A stretch of 64,000 nt of DNA, taken from positions 1,481,355 through 1,545,354 of the forward strand of contig NZ_CP082326.1 of NCBI RefSeq assembly GCF_019884785.1, given 5' to 3'. Shown here in pieces: positions 35,313 through 44,053 of this stretch. The position numbers were made by a program, and so were the translations under genes. The notes under the pieces were generated by a model that was given only the letters and a program-made list of their open reading frames with translations, did no database searches and had not been told where the DNA came from. Every line of letters starts with the position of its first letter. Within the stretch, counting starts at the first letter, position 1. The stretch comes from Crassaminicella profunda (GTDB lineage: Bacteria; Bacillota; Clostridia; Peptostreptococcales; Thermotaleaceae).

Positions 35313-37358
35313 ATGACATATGATGAGCTATTGACTCAAATAACACAAGAGCAAAAAAATAAAGCAATTAATACTGTATTAGAAAATACAACATTAGAGC
35401 TTCAACAGCATGGAAATGAAGTAAAATCAAGACCTCAATATATTGAAGCACTAAGGTCAACCATTAGTAGTATATTATTTCATAATAATAGAGAAAAAAT
35501 AGCATTAACAAATCTTCCCACAGGATGTGGTAAATCGACTGCTGTAGTCAATGGCATAAGCTATCTACAAAGTGAGGATACAAGTTATATTGAAAATATA
35601 GATTACATTAGAGGGACAATAATTCTTAGATTACAAACTGATGACTGTGACAAAACGGCTGAAGCAATTAATAAAAAAGTTGGAAAAGAAGTCGCATATG
35701 CTTTTCATTCAAAAGCAAATGATGCAGGTATTAAGAAAAATTGGATAAAGCCAAATGATTTGCAAAAGTATCCTGTAGTAGTGTTAACGCATGAAGGATT
35801 ATTATCTTTACTTAGTAGAGGAAGTTCCTCTAGAATAACTAATTGGACAAACGCTAATGGAGAAGTATTTGAAAGAAGAAGATTAATAATTGATGAAGAA
35901 ATAGCCAATGTAAAGATAGTAGATGTAACATATCAAGATATAATGGATATTGAATATGTTTTTGCAGAGGCAGAAGATAAAGAAGTTTTTAAACTGTACA
36001 ATAAATTTGTTAAGGAGCTAAAGGAAAAATTTTCAGAAGAAACTAAGAAAAAAGTCAATACTTTAATATTTGAAACATTTAAGTATGATGAACCCACTGA
36101 TGAAACTTTGGCTAAGTACCTAGATAAAAATCGTTATTATGAAGAGCTAAATAAGTATAGAAAGCTTAGCAGTTTATTAAGAAACGGTGGATATGTAAAT
36201 GCAAGGAATGCAAAAGACGGTCAAGTTAAGAAATTCATAACTTATAGCAAGGTTGACTTAGGGACAGATTTTTACATAACACAACTTGATGCTACGAGTG
36301 ATATTAACCATCTGTATAAAATAAATCCAAACTTTGAGAAGATAGGTTTACCTTCTGTCAAGAAGTATTCAAACACCAACGTTCATGTTTATACAGGTTT
36401 CACAGGGAGTAAAGCAAACATAGAAAAACACACAAAACAAACTGTAGAAGATATTGATAAATTTCCTTCAAATACTGAAATTCGCAATTTTATTGATGCT
36501 CTAATCATTGACGTAATTGATAAAACTCAGTATAAAGAAAAGATATTGGTGGTATTTAATACCATGGAAATTGAAAAAATCTTTAATGAACGGTTAAATG
36601 CGATAGCTTTTGATACAATCAATGAAAAATGCTATGTATATGGAAAAATAAAGGATAAAATAAAAACTGCTCATTTTGGTGAACTCACAGGAAAAAATGA
36701 TTGGAATGATTATGATACATGTTTTATGATAGGATTACCATTTTATTCTTATAATCATTACCCTCTGTATCATTTAGCAAATGAGGATAAAGAAAAAATA
36801 AACATTAAAGTAGTATATGATGAAGTAACCATGAGAAATGATGTAGGAGCAAGAAGATATGTTGATGAAAATTTTGAGAAAGTAAGGATAGGGCTTGTAG
36901 CGTCATCAGTTGTACAAGCAATGAATAGAATAAAGTGTAGAAATATTAACAAAGATGGAAATACACCAATCACAGATATATATATAATTAATCGTGATAA
37001 AAAAATAGACCACTTAATTAGAGTGGCAATGCCAGAAGTGAATATTCTTTATGATTGGAAAATAAAGTATAATCCTAAGTTGATAGAAGAAAATAGTGAG
37101 GATAAAAAAACAAAGGAAGAGCCTGTAGATAGACTGATTAATTTTTTAAAAGGTCTTCTATATGATGCTAATGAAATCAACAAGCTACGAGAAGAAGGGC
37201 ATATTGATGAAAAGGGGATTAAATTTGCGTATTTAAAGAAAATGATTAAGGGACTATCTAATCAAAATACATGGAAAAAGACTATAAAACATTTAAAACT
37301 GATAGAATTTTGTAAAGAAAATAATCTAGAAATAAAATATAGGCACATTGGCATTTAA
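35313..37358 (+). CDS. SF2-like DEAD/DEAH helicase family protein
   Basis: A 681-residue P-loop ATPase. Walker A is NLPTGCGKSTAVV (K74). Motif II appears as LIIDEEIA near residue 195, and motif VI-like QAMNRIKCRN near residue 555. Such proteins occur in plasmid-like and phage satellite replication modules and in some defence loci. Start ATG 35313 follows GAGAGGTAA; ATG 35256 is in frame without a site. It is followed within 12 bases by a 24 bp perfect palindrome and a structured region, then a resolvase, which together look like a replication/maintenance unit. Confidence 0.7.
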   Translation: MTYDELLTQITQEQKNKAINTVLENTTLELQQHGNEVKSRPQYIEALRSTISSILFHNNREKIALTNLPTGCGKSTAVVNGISYLQSEDTSYIENIDYIRGTIILRLQTDDCDKTAEAINKKVGKEVAYAFHSKANDAGIKKNWIKPNDLQKYPVVVLTHEGLLSLLSRGSSSRITNWTNANGEVFERRRLIIDEEIANVKIVDVTYQDIMDIEYVFAEAEDKEVFKLYNKFVKELKEKFSEETKKKVNTLIFETFKYDEPTDETLAKYLDKNRYYEELNKYRKLSSLLRNGGYVNARNAKDGQVKKFITYSKVDLGTDFYITQLDATSDINHLYKINPNFEKIGLPSVKKYSNTNVHVYTGFTGSKANIEKHTKQTVEDIDKFPSNTEIRNFIDALIIDVIDKTQYKEKILVVFNTMEIEKIFNERLNAIAFDTINEKCYVYGKIKDKIKTAHFGELTGKNDWNDYDTCFMIGLPFYSYNHYPLYHLANEDKEKINIKVVYDEVTMRNDVGARRYVDENFEKVRIGLVASSVVQAMNRIKCRNINKDGNTPITDIYIINRDKKIDHLIRVAMPEVNILYDWKIKYNPKLIEENSEDKKTKEEPVDRLINFLKGLLYDANEINKLREEGHIDEKGIKFAYLKKMIKGLSNQNTWKKTIKHLKLIEFCKENNLEIKYRHIGI

Positions 37359-37369
37359 AAGAATAGGAA

Positions 37370-37427
37370 GTAAGTGTACAAAATTTCCATATAGATTATA
37401 TATTATATGGAAATTTTGTACACTTAC
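37370..37427. repeat. 24 bp perfect inverted repeat
   Basis: Arms 37370-37393 and 37404-37427 are perfectly complementary, with outer half GTAAGTGTACAAAAT and a 10-base AT loop. It starts 12 bases after the helicase stop codon. No T-run follows, which argues against a simple terminator; an initiator-binding or resolution site is possible. Confidence 0.8.
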
Positions 37428-37459
37428 GTATATTAGTTATTAAAAAACATACAAAAATA

Positions 37460-37848
37460 CTGCCCCGCGTAAATGATGTGGAACGAAGTGGAACATCATT
37501 TCGCACGCTAGGGTGTGGGGTGGGCGTAAGCACCCCACAACGTATTCCTATAGTATAGTTTATAGCGGTGCGTTATTTTGCTAATTAGTTTGTATAAATC
37601 AAATCTAAAAAAGATATATTTAAAAGGACTAATATTTATTGGCTAATAGTTAAACTGTAAAAAGACATATAAAAGGAGTCTACACCAAGATTGAGTCCAC
37701 AATGCACTGTCGTGCATTGTTAGACTAAATCTGTGGCGTAGCCTTTTTTAATTCTAGCACACATCATGAGCTGTACTGCGCCTTTGGCTTGTCCAGCATC
37801 ATGCTGGTGCAAGAATTAAAAACAAGGTATTTCTTTGTTTTTTTTGAT
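37460..37848. other. GC-rich, multi-hairpin region (possible origin or structured RNA)
   Basis: Much richer in GC than its surroundings. Hairpins: AAATGATGT/ACATCATTT (37471-37501); TGTGGGGTG/CACCCCACA (37514-37539); AATGCAC/GTGCATT (37701-37718) nested in a longer imperfect stem (about 37675-37744) followed by six T; TAATTCTAGCAC/GTGCAAGAATTA (37749-37818) with one A-A mismatch and an inner bulged stem; and a final terminator-like stem (37818-37848). No protein frame fits. Either a plasmid-type origin or a set of structured transcripts. Confidence 0.6.
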
Positions 37849-38042
37849 AAACAATCTACTTATGAAAGCAAGAGAATTGTGCTTCGTATATATTTTTCCA
37901 CTGCTAGTGGGGATGGATGTGCTAGAGGGGATATGGCAGTTGCCAAACAAGGAATAAATGTTTAATAACCCCCTATGCCATTAAGATACTTGCATATAGA
38001 AAAAAACAGGCTCAATTGCCTGTTCTATTGATATCCTCTATG

Positions 38043-38675
38043 TTAGCTGACGTTTTGTGGTTGATATTTATTAATTATCTTGTAGAAGGTTGTTTTTTTC
38101 AGCCCTAGCATCTGCATAAATTCAACACCTGTGATAATTTTATTTTTCCATTTGCCATAGTTTTCATGTAATATTTTTCTTTGTTCTGTACTCAATGTAT
38201 CTAAGCCAATTTTGGGTCTACCAAACTGTTTTCCGTTTGCCTTTGCTATTGCAATTCCTTCTGCTTGTCTTTTCCTTATCTTTTTCCTTTCTTGCTCAGC
38301 TACATAACTAAGAAGACTTAAAAATTGGTCTTCCATTAGTTTTCCCATATCACCCATTGATTTGAACTTTCTGCTATCGAATAAAGTTTTATTTTCTAAT
38401 ATTACAATATCTGCTTTTAGTTCTCTTGTTATATGTCGCCACTCTCTGATAATACCGTCATAATCTCTTCCTAATCTGTCTAATGCATCTATGTATATCA
38501 AGTCACCTTTTCTTATAACTTGTTTCATTGCTTGATATTGTGGTCTATTAAAATTCTTGCCACTTGCTTTGTCTATAAAGATGAATCTTTCCTCTATGTC
38601 TAAAGATTTCAGTTTGCTCAATTGCCTATCTTCATTTTGGTCTTTACTGCTTACTCTTATGTATCCTATTTTCAT
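38043..38675 (-). CDS. Small serine recombinase (resolvase/invertase family)
   Basis: A 210-residue resolvase. The catalytic serine is S9 in MKIGYIRVSSKDQNEDRQ. Other active-site blocks are LIYIDALDRLGRDYDGI (Arg pair) and EQERKKIRKRQAEGIAIAK, leading to the C-terminal helix-turn-helix (GVEFMQMLGLKKTTFYKIIN). These enzymes resolve multimers or invert segments at nearby res sites. ATG 38675 is six bases after GGAGGG; an in-frame ATG at 38693 lies before that site. It faces the structured region at 37.4-37.85 kb, a plausible home for its target site. Confidence 0.9.
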   Translation of the reverse strand: MKIGYIRVSSKDQNEDRQLSKLKSLDIEERFIFIDKASGKNFNRPQYQAMKQVIRKGDLIYIDALDRLGRDYDGIIREWRHITRELKADIVILENKTLFDSRKFKSMGDMGKLMEDQFLSLLSYVAEQERKKIRKRQAEGIAIAKANGKQFGRPKIGLDTLSTEQRKILHENYGKWKNKIITGVEFMQMLGLKKTTFYKIINKYQPQNVS

Positions 38676-39142
38676 GATTGTCCCTCCGTTCAAATACTAT
38701 TTATAACAATATTGTATAAAAATAGTCCATAAAAGTCAATAGAACAATATGAACGTTCAATAATTGATAATGATACTATTACGAACTGAATAAGGGTATC
38801 TTTTTTAGAAGGTTTAAAAGTATACCTTTGTGAACGCAAATGGAATTTTAAGTATCTAGCACATTTTAGATAATTTTTTGTTCGAGTGACTTTCGAATAA
38901 CTTTTTTGCAATCGATGAAATTAAGTATTTACAACGGTTGTAGGGTTTTGGATTTAGAGAGAGTCGTTCGAAGTATTGTAACAGGAGGCTGGATGCAGAT
39001 GTGTTCTATTTAGGTATATCAATAGGGTGTATTGATTTTGTTAGGAACTATACAAATAGATATTGAATAGTAAAAAATATAAAGGTACTATATAATATAA
39101 TTATATAAGGAATGATGTTATAAATCATAAGGCGGTGAAACT
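38676..39142. other. Intergenic region without recognised gene
   Basis: AT-rich DNA upstream of the resolvase. Contains the palindrome GAACGTTC (38751-38758). No coding frame with a ribosome site. Confidence 0.4.
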
Positions 39143-39238
39143 ATGGGGGTATTTATTGCAGCGGTAGTTACTGTATTTGGATTTGTATTTGGGGGAGTAG
39201 CTTTATTGCACTATCTTACAGGAAAAGTATTGAAATAA
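39143..39238 (+). CDS. 31-residue membrane peptide, possible type I toxin-like
   Basis: ATG 39143 follows GGCGGTGAA. The 31-codon product has a single hydrophobic span (VFIAAVVTVFGFVFGGVALL) and a basic end (HYLTGKVLK), the profile of Fst/Ldr-type toxins or small holin-like peptides. A nested hairpin follows directly. An antisense RNA would be expected for a type I toxin and is not proven here. Confidence 0.5.
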   Translation: MGVFIAAVVTVFGFVFGGVALLHYLTGKVLK

Positions 39239-39240
39239 TA

Positions 39241-39300
39241 AAGGTCTAATTAAAGAACTAAATTTTCTAGTTCTTACTTTAGACCTCTATCTTTTTAAAG
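39241..39300 (+). terminator. Nested hairpin after the 31-aa peptide
   Basis: Outer arms AGGTCTAA / TTTAGACCT enclose an inner stem AAGAACTA / TAGTTCTT. A T-rich tail follows. Confidence 0.65.
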
Positions 39301-39336
39301 ATAGGTGGTTTTCGTAAATATTGTGGCTAAATAGTT

Positions 39337-39687
39337 TTACACATCTGTTAAGAAAACCAAAGGAATATTCGCCTTTTTTAGCCTATAGATTTGCACTTTT
39401 GTCAATGGAACTGAATAGTGAAGTTCCCCATAGCAGTAAATACCTTCTAGTAATCTGTTATAGAGGTTTGATACAAAATTATACCAATCCATCAGATAGA
39501 TAGATGGTTTTGTTGAATCTGATAAGTAACTAAAACCGTCTGCCAAATAGAATACTTTTAAGGCTGTTGCCAATTCACAGTTTTCGTTGTTTGTTACAGC
39601 AGAAGGTAATTTAAATCCATTGTCCCAATTATAGTTTTCAATTAGTAAATCAAGTTGCTTGTTGTTCATTTGACTTATATTACACAT
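39337..39687 (-). CDS. DUF4274 domain-containing protein
   Basis: A 116-residue protein with the DUF4274 pattern: QLDLLIENYNWDNGFKLPSA, then NNENCELATALKVFYLADGF. The family is common next to toxin or immunity genes and may be an immunity-type module; that is inference. ATG 39687 follows TTGGAGGT with a short spacer; upstream in-frame codons to 39774 have no ribosome site. It has no close partner gene on its strand. Confidence 0.8.
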   Translation of the reverse strand: MCNISQMNNKQLDLLIENYNWDNGFKLPSAVTNNENCELATALKVFYLADGFSYLSDSTKPSIYLMDWYNFVSNLYNRLLEGIYCYGELHYSVPLTKVQIYRLKKANIPLVFLTDV

Positions 39688-40119
39688 AGTACCTCCAAGA
39701 TTTGTAATTATACAGGACGTAACAGCTCTACATTTGTAAGTAGCGTTTTCTTGTGAGTGTTTTGTCCATATCACGGGTAATTTCTATAAATCTTAGCCAA
39801 TTTAGATAATTATCTATATACTTGTAATAAGACCCTTAAATCTTCGGTTTATCCAGTCCTCAAGACGATTGCTGTATAAATTAACATGTTGGGTATGATA
39901 AATCTTATAAACGACATATTGCTTCTTTAAGTCATTGAGAGGCTTATGTTTCTGAAGAGCAAAGTGTTTCTTGCTCATGGAGAGGAGCTTTTAAAAATTC
40001 ACTGAAAACCGTTGTTATTTTATAATACTATTAATATCTTTATTATATAGTAAGCATTCGTCTTTGTTAATTAATTTTCCAAATATTGTGGTATAATATT
40101 GGTGAGGGAGGAAGAAGGT
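39688..40119. other. Intergenic region without recognised gene
   Basis: AT-rich with no supported frame. An inverted repeat AGGAAGAAGG / CCTTCTTCCT at about 40109-40136 spans the end of this stretch and would serve as a terminator for the minus-strand frame at 40120. Confidence 0.4.
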
Positions 40120-40288
40120 TTAATCCCCTTCTTCCTGTTGAACTTGTTTTTCTTGTATTTCGATTTCTAAAAGTTTTATTTCTAGTTCAATCTTTTGATT
40201 TTCTAGTTTTCTACCTTTTAGAATCTCTTTTGTTTCGACCAGAACGACTACAAGAGAAGCAAGTTCTGTTGCTATTTTTATGTATCAT
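40120..40288 (-). pseudogene. Short coiled-coil protein gene with an apparent frameshift
   Basis: A 51-codon minus-strand frame (ATELASLVVVLVETKEILKG, KLENQKIELEIKLLEIEIQE) is strongly coiled-coil but has no start codon. The ATG at 40288, after AAAGGATA, is one frame off; removing a single A from the run of five just after it would join the two (MIHKIATELAS...). It is an inactivating or phase-variable homopolymer indel, or a sequencing error. Confidence 0.5.
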
Positions 40289-40550
40289 ATTATCCTTTGA
40301 GGATATGTTTTATAAATAGATTATTGATTGGAGCGGAGAATCTATGTTGCTTTAAGGATGAATCATTTTTAGAAAAGTAAATTACTGAATATTTAAACTA
40401 GAATATGATATAATTTATTATATAAGATACTGCCACTGTAGGTGGATATCTTGGAGTATCAATTATGGATAAACTTTTTTACTTAGACGTTTCTCTTTTG
40501 TAGAAGCGTTAATTTTTGTACTTTTGGTGGAGCGTTAGGGGGGGCTTATT

Positions 40551-40718
40551 ATGGAGCTGAGCAAAAATGAATTAGATTTAATTTCATTAGCTTTGTTTAG
40601 ATTGATAATAGAGAAAAAAGCATTACTAGAAGATAGGAAAGATACGGAATTAATGAAAATGATAGAGGAGTTGAAAGAACTAAGTGAAAAAATAAATGAT
40701 AAAAGACTTTCTAGATAG
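40551..40718 (+). CDS. 55-residue helical protein (paralogue of 30042-30209)
   Basis: Fifty-five residues, MELSKNELDLISLALFRLII... ending SEKINDKRLSR, with ribosome site AGGGGGGG. It aligns end to end, without gaps, with the protein at 30042-30209. The DNA match extends through the stop into the shared terminator and stops there: the 65-nt box that follows the other copy is missing here. Function unknown. Confidence 0.65.
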   Translation: MELSKNELDLISLALFRLIIEKKALLEDRKDTELMKMIEELKELSEKINDKRLSR

Positions 40719-40740
40719 GAACAATTGAGTTCCTATTTTT
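40716..40740 (+). terminator. Terminator of the second 55-aa gene
   Basis: Stem TAGGAAC / GTTCCTA with TTTTTT, identical to the hairpin at 30207-30231. Confidence 0.85.
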
Positions 40741-41051
40741 TATGCTTATTTGAAGATGTGGATGTATGTATTATGAAATGAAAAGTCATAAATAACATAT
40801 ATCAGTGTAGCACATCTATTTATAATACTAGAATTGAAAATATTTGAGACAATATCTTATAAAAATAAAAAGGAATTTGATGCATATTGTAGAAAATAGT
40901 AATATTGGTAAAAATTATATATACCACTAATTTAGTAATTGAATAGATAAAGAGAAAATAATGAAATCAAAGGCAAACTTATTATTATACAACATATGAA
41001 AATATGCAAAAAATAGCATGGCAATAAAAATTATAATAGGAGATTGATTGT
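40741..41051. other. Intergenic region before the RexA-like gene
   Basis: No gene found. AT-rich; no clear consensus promoter could be fixed. Confidence 0.35.
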
Positions 41052-41960
41052 ATGAGTGGTCAAACATATTATGGATTAAGATATTTTGTAATTCCAACAG
41101 AGCAAGAAAGTTTGATGAAAAATCCAAACAAGGTAGAAGTAATCAATAATTTCGTATATGGAACTAAACAAAATTTTAAGAAATTGCCGTTAGGAAAAAG
41201 AAATGGAATACTGTATTTTATTAGGGAAATAAAAAAAGGAGTATACTTGTTTAAATTTGGGAAACAGAAACTATTAACTAAGCATAATCCTACAGAAGAG
41301 GATATAAATGATAATGTAGAAGAGGATAATTATCCGTATGTGTATATCATTATGGATACAAATTATCAGATAATTCTAATTGAGAGAAATACTTCTATAT
41401 TTAAAGATGTTAATGAAGTAAAGGCTAAATTTCAAAAATTTGTGGAGGTACATATTATAAAAGAAGGATATTATTTCAAGGTTGAAGAAATAACCTATGA
41501 AAATAAATTTTGGAAATATATAGAAAACTCAAAGGAAATATACAGCTTAACATTAAAGTTAAATTCACCTAATCTATTTGGAGGGAGATTAAAAGCTAAC
41601 AAGATATTAAAATTTCTGTCAAAAAAATATAATAATAATCAAATGCAGTTCAAACTAATAAGTGATAAAGGGCAATTACTTATTACCAAAGATAACATTA
41701 ATGACTTTATAAAATATATTGTTGGTGGGGGAGGAAGTTGGGAACTAAAATCTTATTTTGATGGCAAGAGACAAATAATAAAGAGTAATAATGAAAAAAA
41801 TGTTAAAACGGTTACTATTAATGAAAATGTAGAAGAAAATAATGATAAAGTAAATGAAATTATAAAAGGGAAGGTTATTAGCTTAGAAGAAATAATGCTT
41901 AGAAAAAGCAAACCTATAAAAAAGAATAGAAGAAAAAAAGATGAAGATAAAGATGATTAA
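41052..41960 (+). CDS. RexA-like soluble partner of a two-gene exclusion module (candidate)
   Basis: A 302-residue protein. Its order of strands and spacings (GILYFIREIKKGVYLFKFGK, YPYVYIIMDTNYQIILIERN, IYSLTLKLNSPNLFGG) parallels phage lambda RexA (YLYIHKIDGKTFLFTK, FPSFLFVEGDTIGFAR, TTVKVEAKLPVFGDIL). RexA is the sensor of the RexAB abortive-infection system. It overlaps the next gene, a four-span membrane protein, by 20 bases, as rexA precedes rexB. The C-terminal 50 residues are charged. The resemblance is by eye; Kiwa-type KwaB is another possibility. Start ATG 41052 follows TAGGAGA. Confidence 0.55.
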   Translation: MSGQTYYGLRYFVIPTEQESLMKNPNKVEVINNFVYGTKQNFKKLPLGKRNGILYFIREIKKGVYLFKFGKQKLLTKHNPTEEDINDNVEEDNYPYVYIIMDTNYQIILIERNTSIFKDVNEVKAKFQKFVEVHIIKEGYYFKVEEITYENKFWKYIENSKEIYSLTLKLNSPNLFGGRLKANKILKFLSKKYNNNQMQFKLISDKGQLLITKDNINDFIKYIVGGGGSWELKSYFDGKRQIIKSNNEKNVKTVTINENVEENNDKVNEIIKGKVISLEEIMLRKSKPIKKNRRKKDEDKDD

Positions 41961-42483
41961 AGGGATATATTCTATAGTTCCTATTATAATTGTATTTATC
42001 GCATCTTATTTTCTAGTACATAATAATTTATATACTATTATTGATACAAATATACTAGAGGATACATTTGTTCTAAATTTTATTGGGATTTTTTTTGGAT
42101 TTGCTATTACATCATTGGCGTTGATTTATTCTAGTTATGAAAAAATTGCTAATACAATAGTTGATGCTGTTCAACAAAACGATGAAGACAGTAATTATGA
42201 AGAGGATATATTTGAATTATTGAATGAACTAAAAGAAGATGTAATTGCTATTTTTTATTGTATCTTGATAGCCTTTATTTTAATATTATTGAGAAATATT
42301 GATATTCCAATAGTCAAATTTCCAATGAAGATTATATCGAAAGATGAGCTTATATTAATCTCAAAATTGAGTTTTGTATTATTAACCTTATATGCTATGT
42401 ATGATTTGACACAGACAATATTTGATTTAATTAAAATTTCTTATCAACTATCAAAACGAAATAAAGAAAAAAAGAGTAGTTAA
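41941..42483 (+). CDS. Four-span membrane protein, RexB-like partner (candidate)
   Basis: A 180-residue protein with four hydrophobic segments (about residues 8-26, 41-60, 98-117, 138-160) and a lysine-rich tail. Lambda RexB is a four-span membrane ion channel activated by RexA. Gene order, overlap with the upstream soluble gene, and topology agree; sequence identity is not evident. Expected role: membrane depolarisation on phage infection. It could equally be another type of membrane effector. Its start lies inside the upstream gene, so translation is coupled. Confidence 0.55.
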   Translation: MKIKMIKGIYSIVPIIIVFIASYFLVHNNLYTIIDTNILEDTFVLNFIGIFFGFAITSLALIYSSYEKIANTIVDAVQQNDEDSNYEEDIFELLNELKEDVIAIFYCILIAFILILLRNIDIPIVKFPMKIISKDELILISKLSFVLLTLYAMYDLTQTIFDLIKISYQLSKRNKEKKSS

Positions 42484-42827
42484 TATTACTGATTGAAAAG
42501 AGTAGTAGTATTAATAAGTTTTTTTAGGGAGGTATAGGTTAATATTCTAATATATCTTAGGAAATTTATCTAAGTGATTGATTAGTAGTGCAGACAAATA
42601 AGTCTGCTTTTTTTAGTGCTATTTTAAAAGAGTTACTTAATTAAATGAAAGTATAGCACCTTTACTTTCACAGACTTATATTAAAATTGACGATAAAGCG
42701 AGAAAAAGGTAAAATAAGGAAGATTGAGAAAGTAGGATAAATTTCTGTATCAAGATAGTGATTAAATTGAAACCAAGAGCGGTTGAAAAAATAGAGAAAA
42801 AATAATTAATTAGTAAAGGAGTACAAC
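42484..42827. other. Intergenic region with terminator
   Basis: Stem GCAGAC / GTCTGC (42590-42607) with a seven-T tail ends the RexAB-like transcript. The rest is AT-rich with no gene. Confidence 0.6.
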
Positions 42828-44009
42828 ATGAGCATTTGGCTATATACTTTAACAAAAAAAGAAGAAACAGCAGGAACATTTATTCTTAAAGATGGTAGCG
42901 AAATTGATGCAATAACAAATAATTTTATAAAAATTATTAGGAATAATGTAATAAAACAAGAAGCATGGTGGGGGATTAGTCAAAAGTATTCAGATATTGA
43001 AGTTGATGATAAGGTATATATTTATGGTAGTGGATATGGGCTTGTGGGCTACGCAATTGTACTAAGTAAAAATGATGATAATAAAAGAATACACATAAAG
43101 TTTGATGTTGAAAAATCTCAAAGAATTATAAATGCTGAAATACCATATGAGAGTTTTGATAAGTATTTAATAAAAAAACCTGCTAGATTGCGTTCGGTTA
43201 TTAAAGTTGATAAATCAATAGAAACTTTTATTCAAAAAACTCTTAATGTTAATATTGATGAAAAAAATTTGTCACCTAATTTGGAGGTATTTACTGTAAA
43301 TACTGATTTGCCCCAAATATTAAAAAATGTTGGAACATCACAATATACGGATGGTGTAAGAATAGAGAAAGAGTTTCATTCACTTTTAAATCCTGTAGAA
43401 TCTCCGTATTATGTAAAAAGAGGGAAAGCAAGAAAAATTAAAGTGCTATTTAATAACAAGATTTTTGAGGCAGAGTATAGATATGAAAATCAATCACGTA
43501 AGGATGTAGAGCTTCAGAGTATAAGATTTAGAAAAGATTTGAAAGAAGAATTTAAAAAAGTGTTTCCTGCTCCTAAAGGACAATTCACTATACAAGTTGG
43601 TATTGATTTAAATTACTTTATTTTTAACCATTTAGCTGAAACTGATAGCGTAGATGATGAAGATGAAGCAAAAGAGTATCCAGAAGGAAAGAAGGCTTAT
43701 AGAATACATAGAGTAATTGAAAGAAACCAGAAAGTGATAAAGGAAGCTAAAGAGCAGTTTGCAAGAGAACATGATGGAAGATTATTTTGTGAAGCATGTA
43801 CATTTGATTTTACACAAGTATATGGAGATAGGGGTAAGGATTTTATAGAGGGACACCATAAAAAGTTGGTATCTGAAATGAAAGAAGGAGAAAAAACAAG
43901 AATAGAGGATATTGTTATGCTTTGTAGTAATTGTCACAAGATGATACATAGAAAACCTTTACTTTCTGTGAAGGAACTTGCTGAATTGATTAAAAGGAAT
44001 AAAAGATAA
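42828..44009 (+). CDS. EVE-HNH modification-dependent endonuclease (type IV restriction-like)
   Basis: A 393-residue two-domain nuclease. The N-terminal 130 residues (MSIWLYTLTKKEETAGTFIL, EAWWGISQKYSDIEVDDKVY, GSGYGLVGYAIV) look like an EVE/PUA-type modified-base reader. The C-terminal 80 residues form an McrA-like HNH site: FCEACTFDF and LCSNCHKMIH give the zinc cysteines, and FIEGHHKKLV the catalytic histidines. EVE-HNH enzymes cleave DNA with modified cytosines, so this is a phage restriction protein. ATG 42828 is six bases after AAGGAG. Two smaller genes follow in the same direction. Confidence 0.8.
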   Translation: MSIWLYTLTKKEETAGTFILKDGSEIDAITNNFIKIIRNNVIKQEAWWGISQKYSDIEVDDKVYIYGSGYGLVGYAIVLSKNDDNKRIHIKFDVEKSQRIINAEIPYESFDKYLIKKPARLRSVIKVDKSIETFIQKTLNVNIDEKNLSPNLEVFTVNTDLPQILKNVGTSQYTDGVRIEKEFHSLLNPVESPYYVKRGKARKIKVLFNNKIFEAEYRYENQSRKDVELQSIRFRKDLKEEFKKVFPAPKGQFTIQVGIDLNYFIFNHLAETDSVDDEDEAKEYPEGKKAYRIHRVIERNQKVIKEAKEQFAREHDGRLFCEACTFDFTQVYGDRGKDFIEGHHKKLVSEMKEGEKTRIEDIVMLCSNCHKMIHRKPLLSVKELAELIKRNKR

Positions 44010-44053
44010 ATTTAAGAATATACTGTTATCTAGTGCGCATAAGGAGAATAAAT

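Noticed and set aside
38751-38758. GAACGTTC as a LexA box
   Set aside because: The half sites are adjacent with no four-base spacer, so it does not fit the operator.
38690-38911. 73-codon minus-strand frame upstream of the resolvase
   Set aside because: No ribosome site; AT-rich intergenic composition.
40086-40319. Plus-strand hydrophobic frame of 77 codons
   Set aside because: It is the reverse of the coiled-coil frame on the minus strand and lacks a ribosome site.
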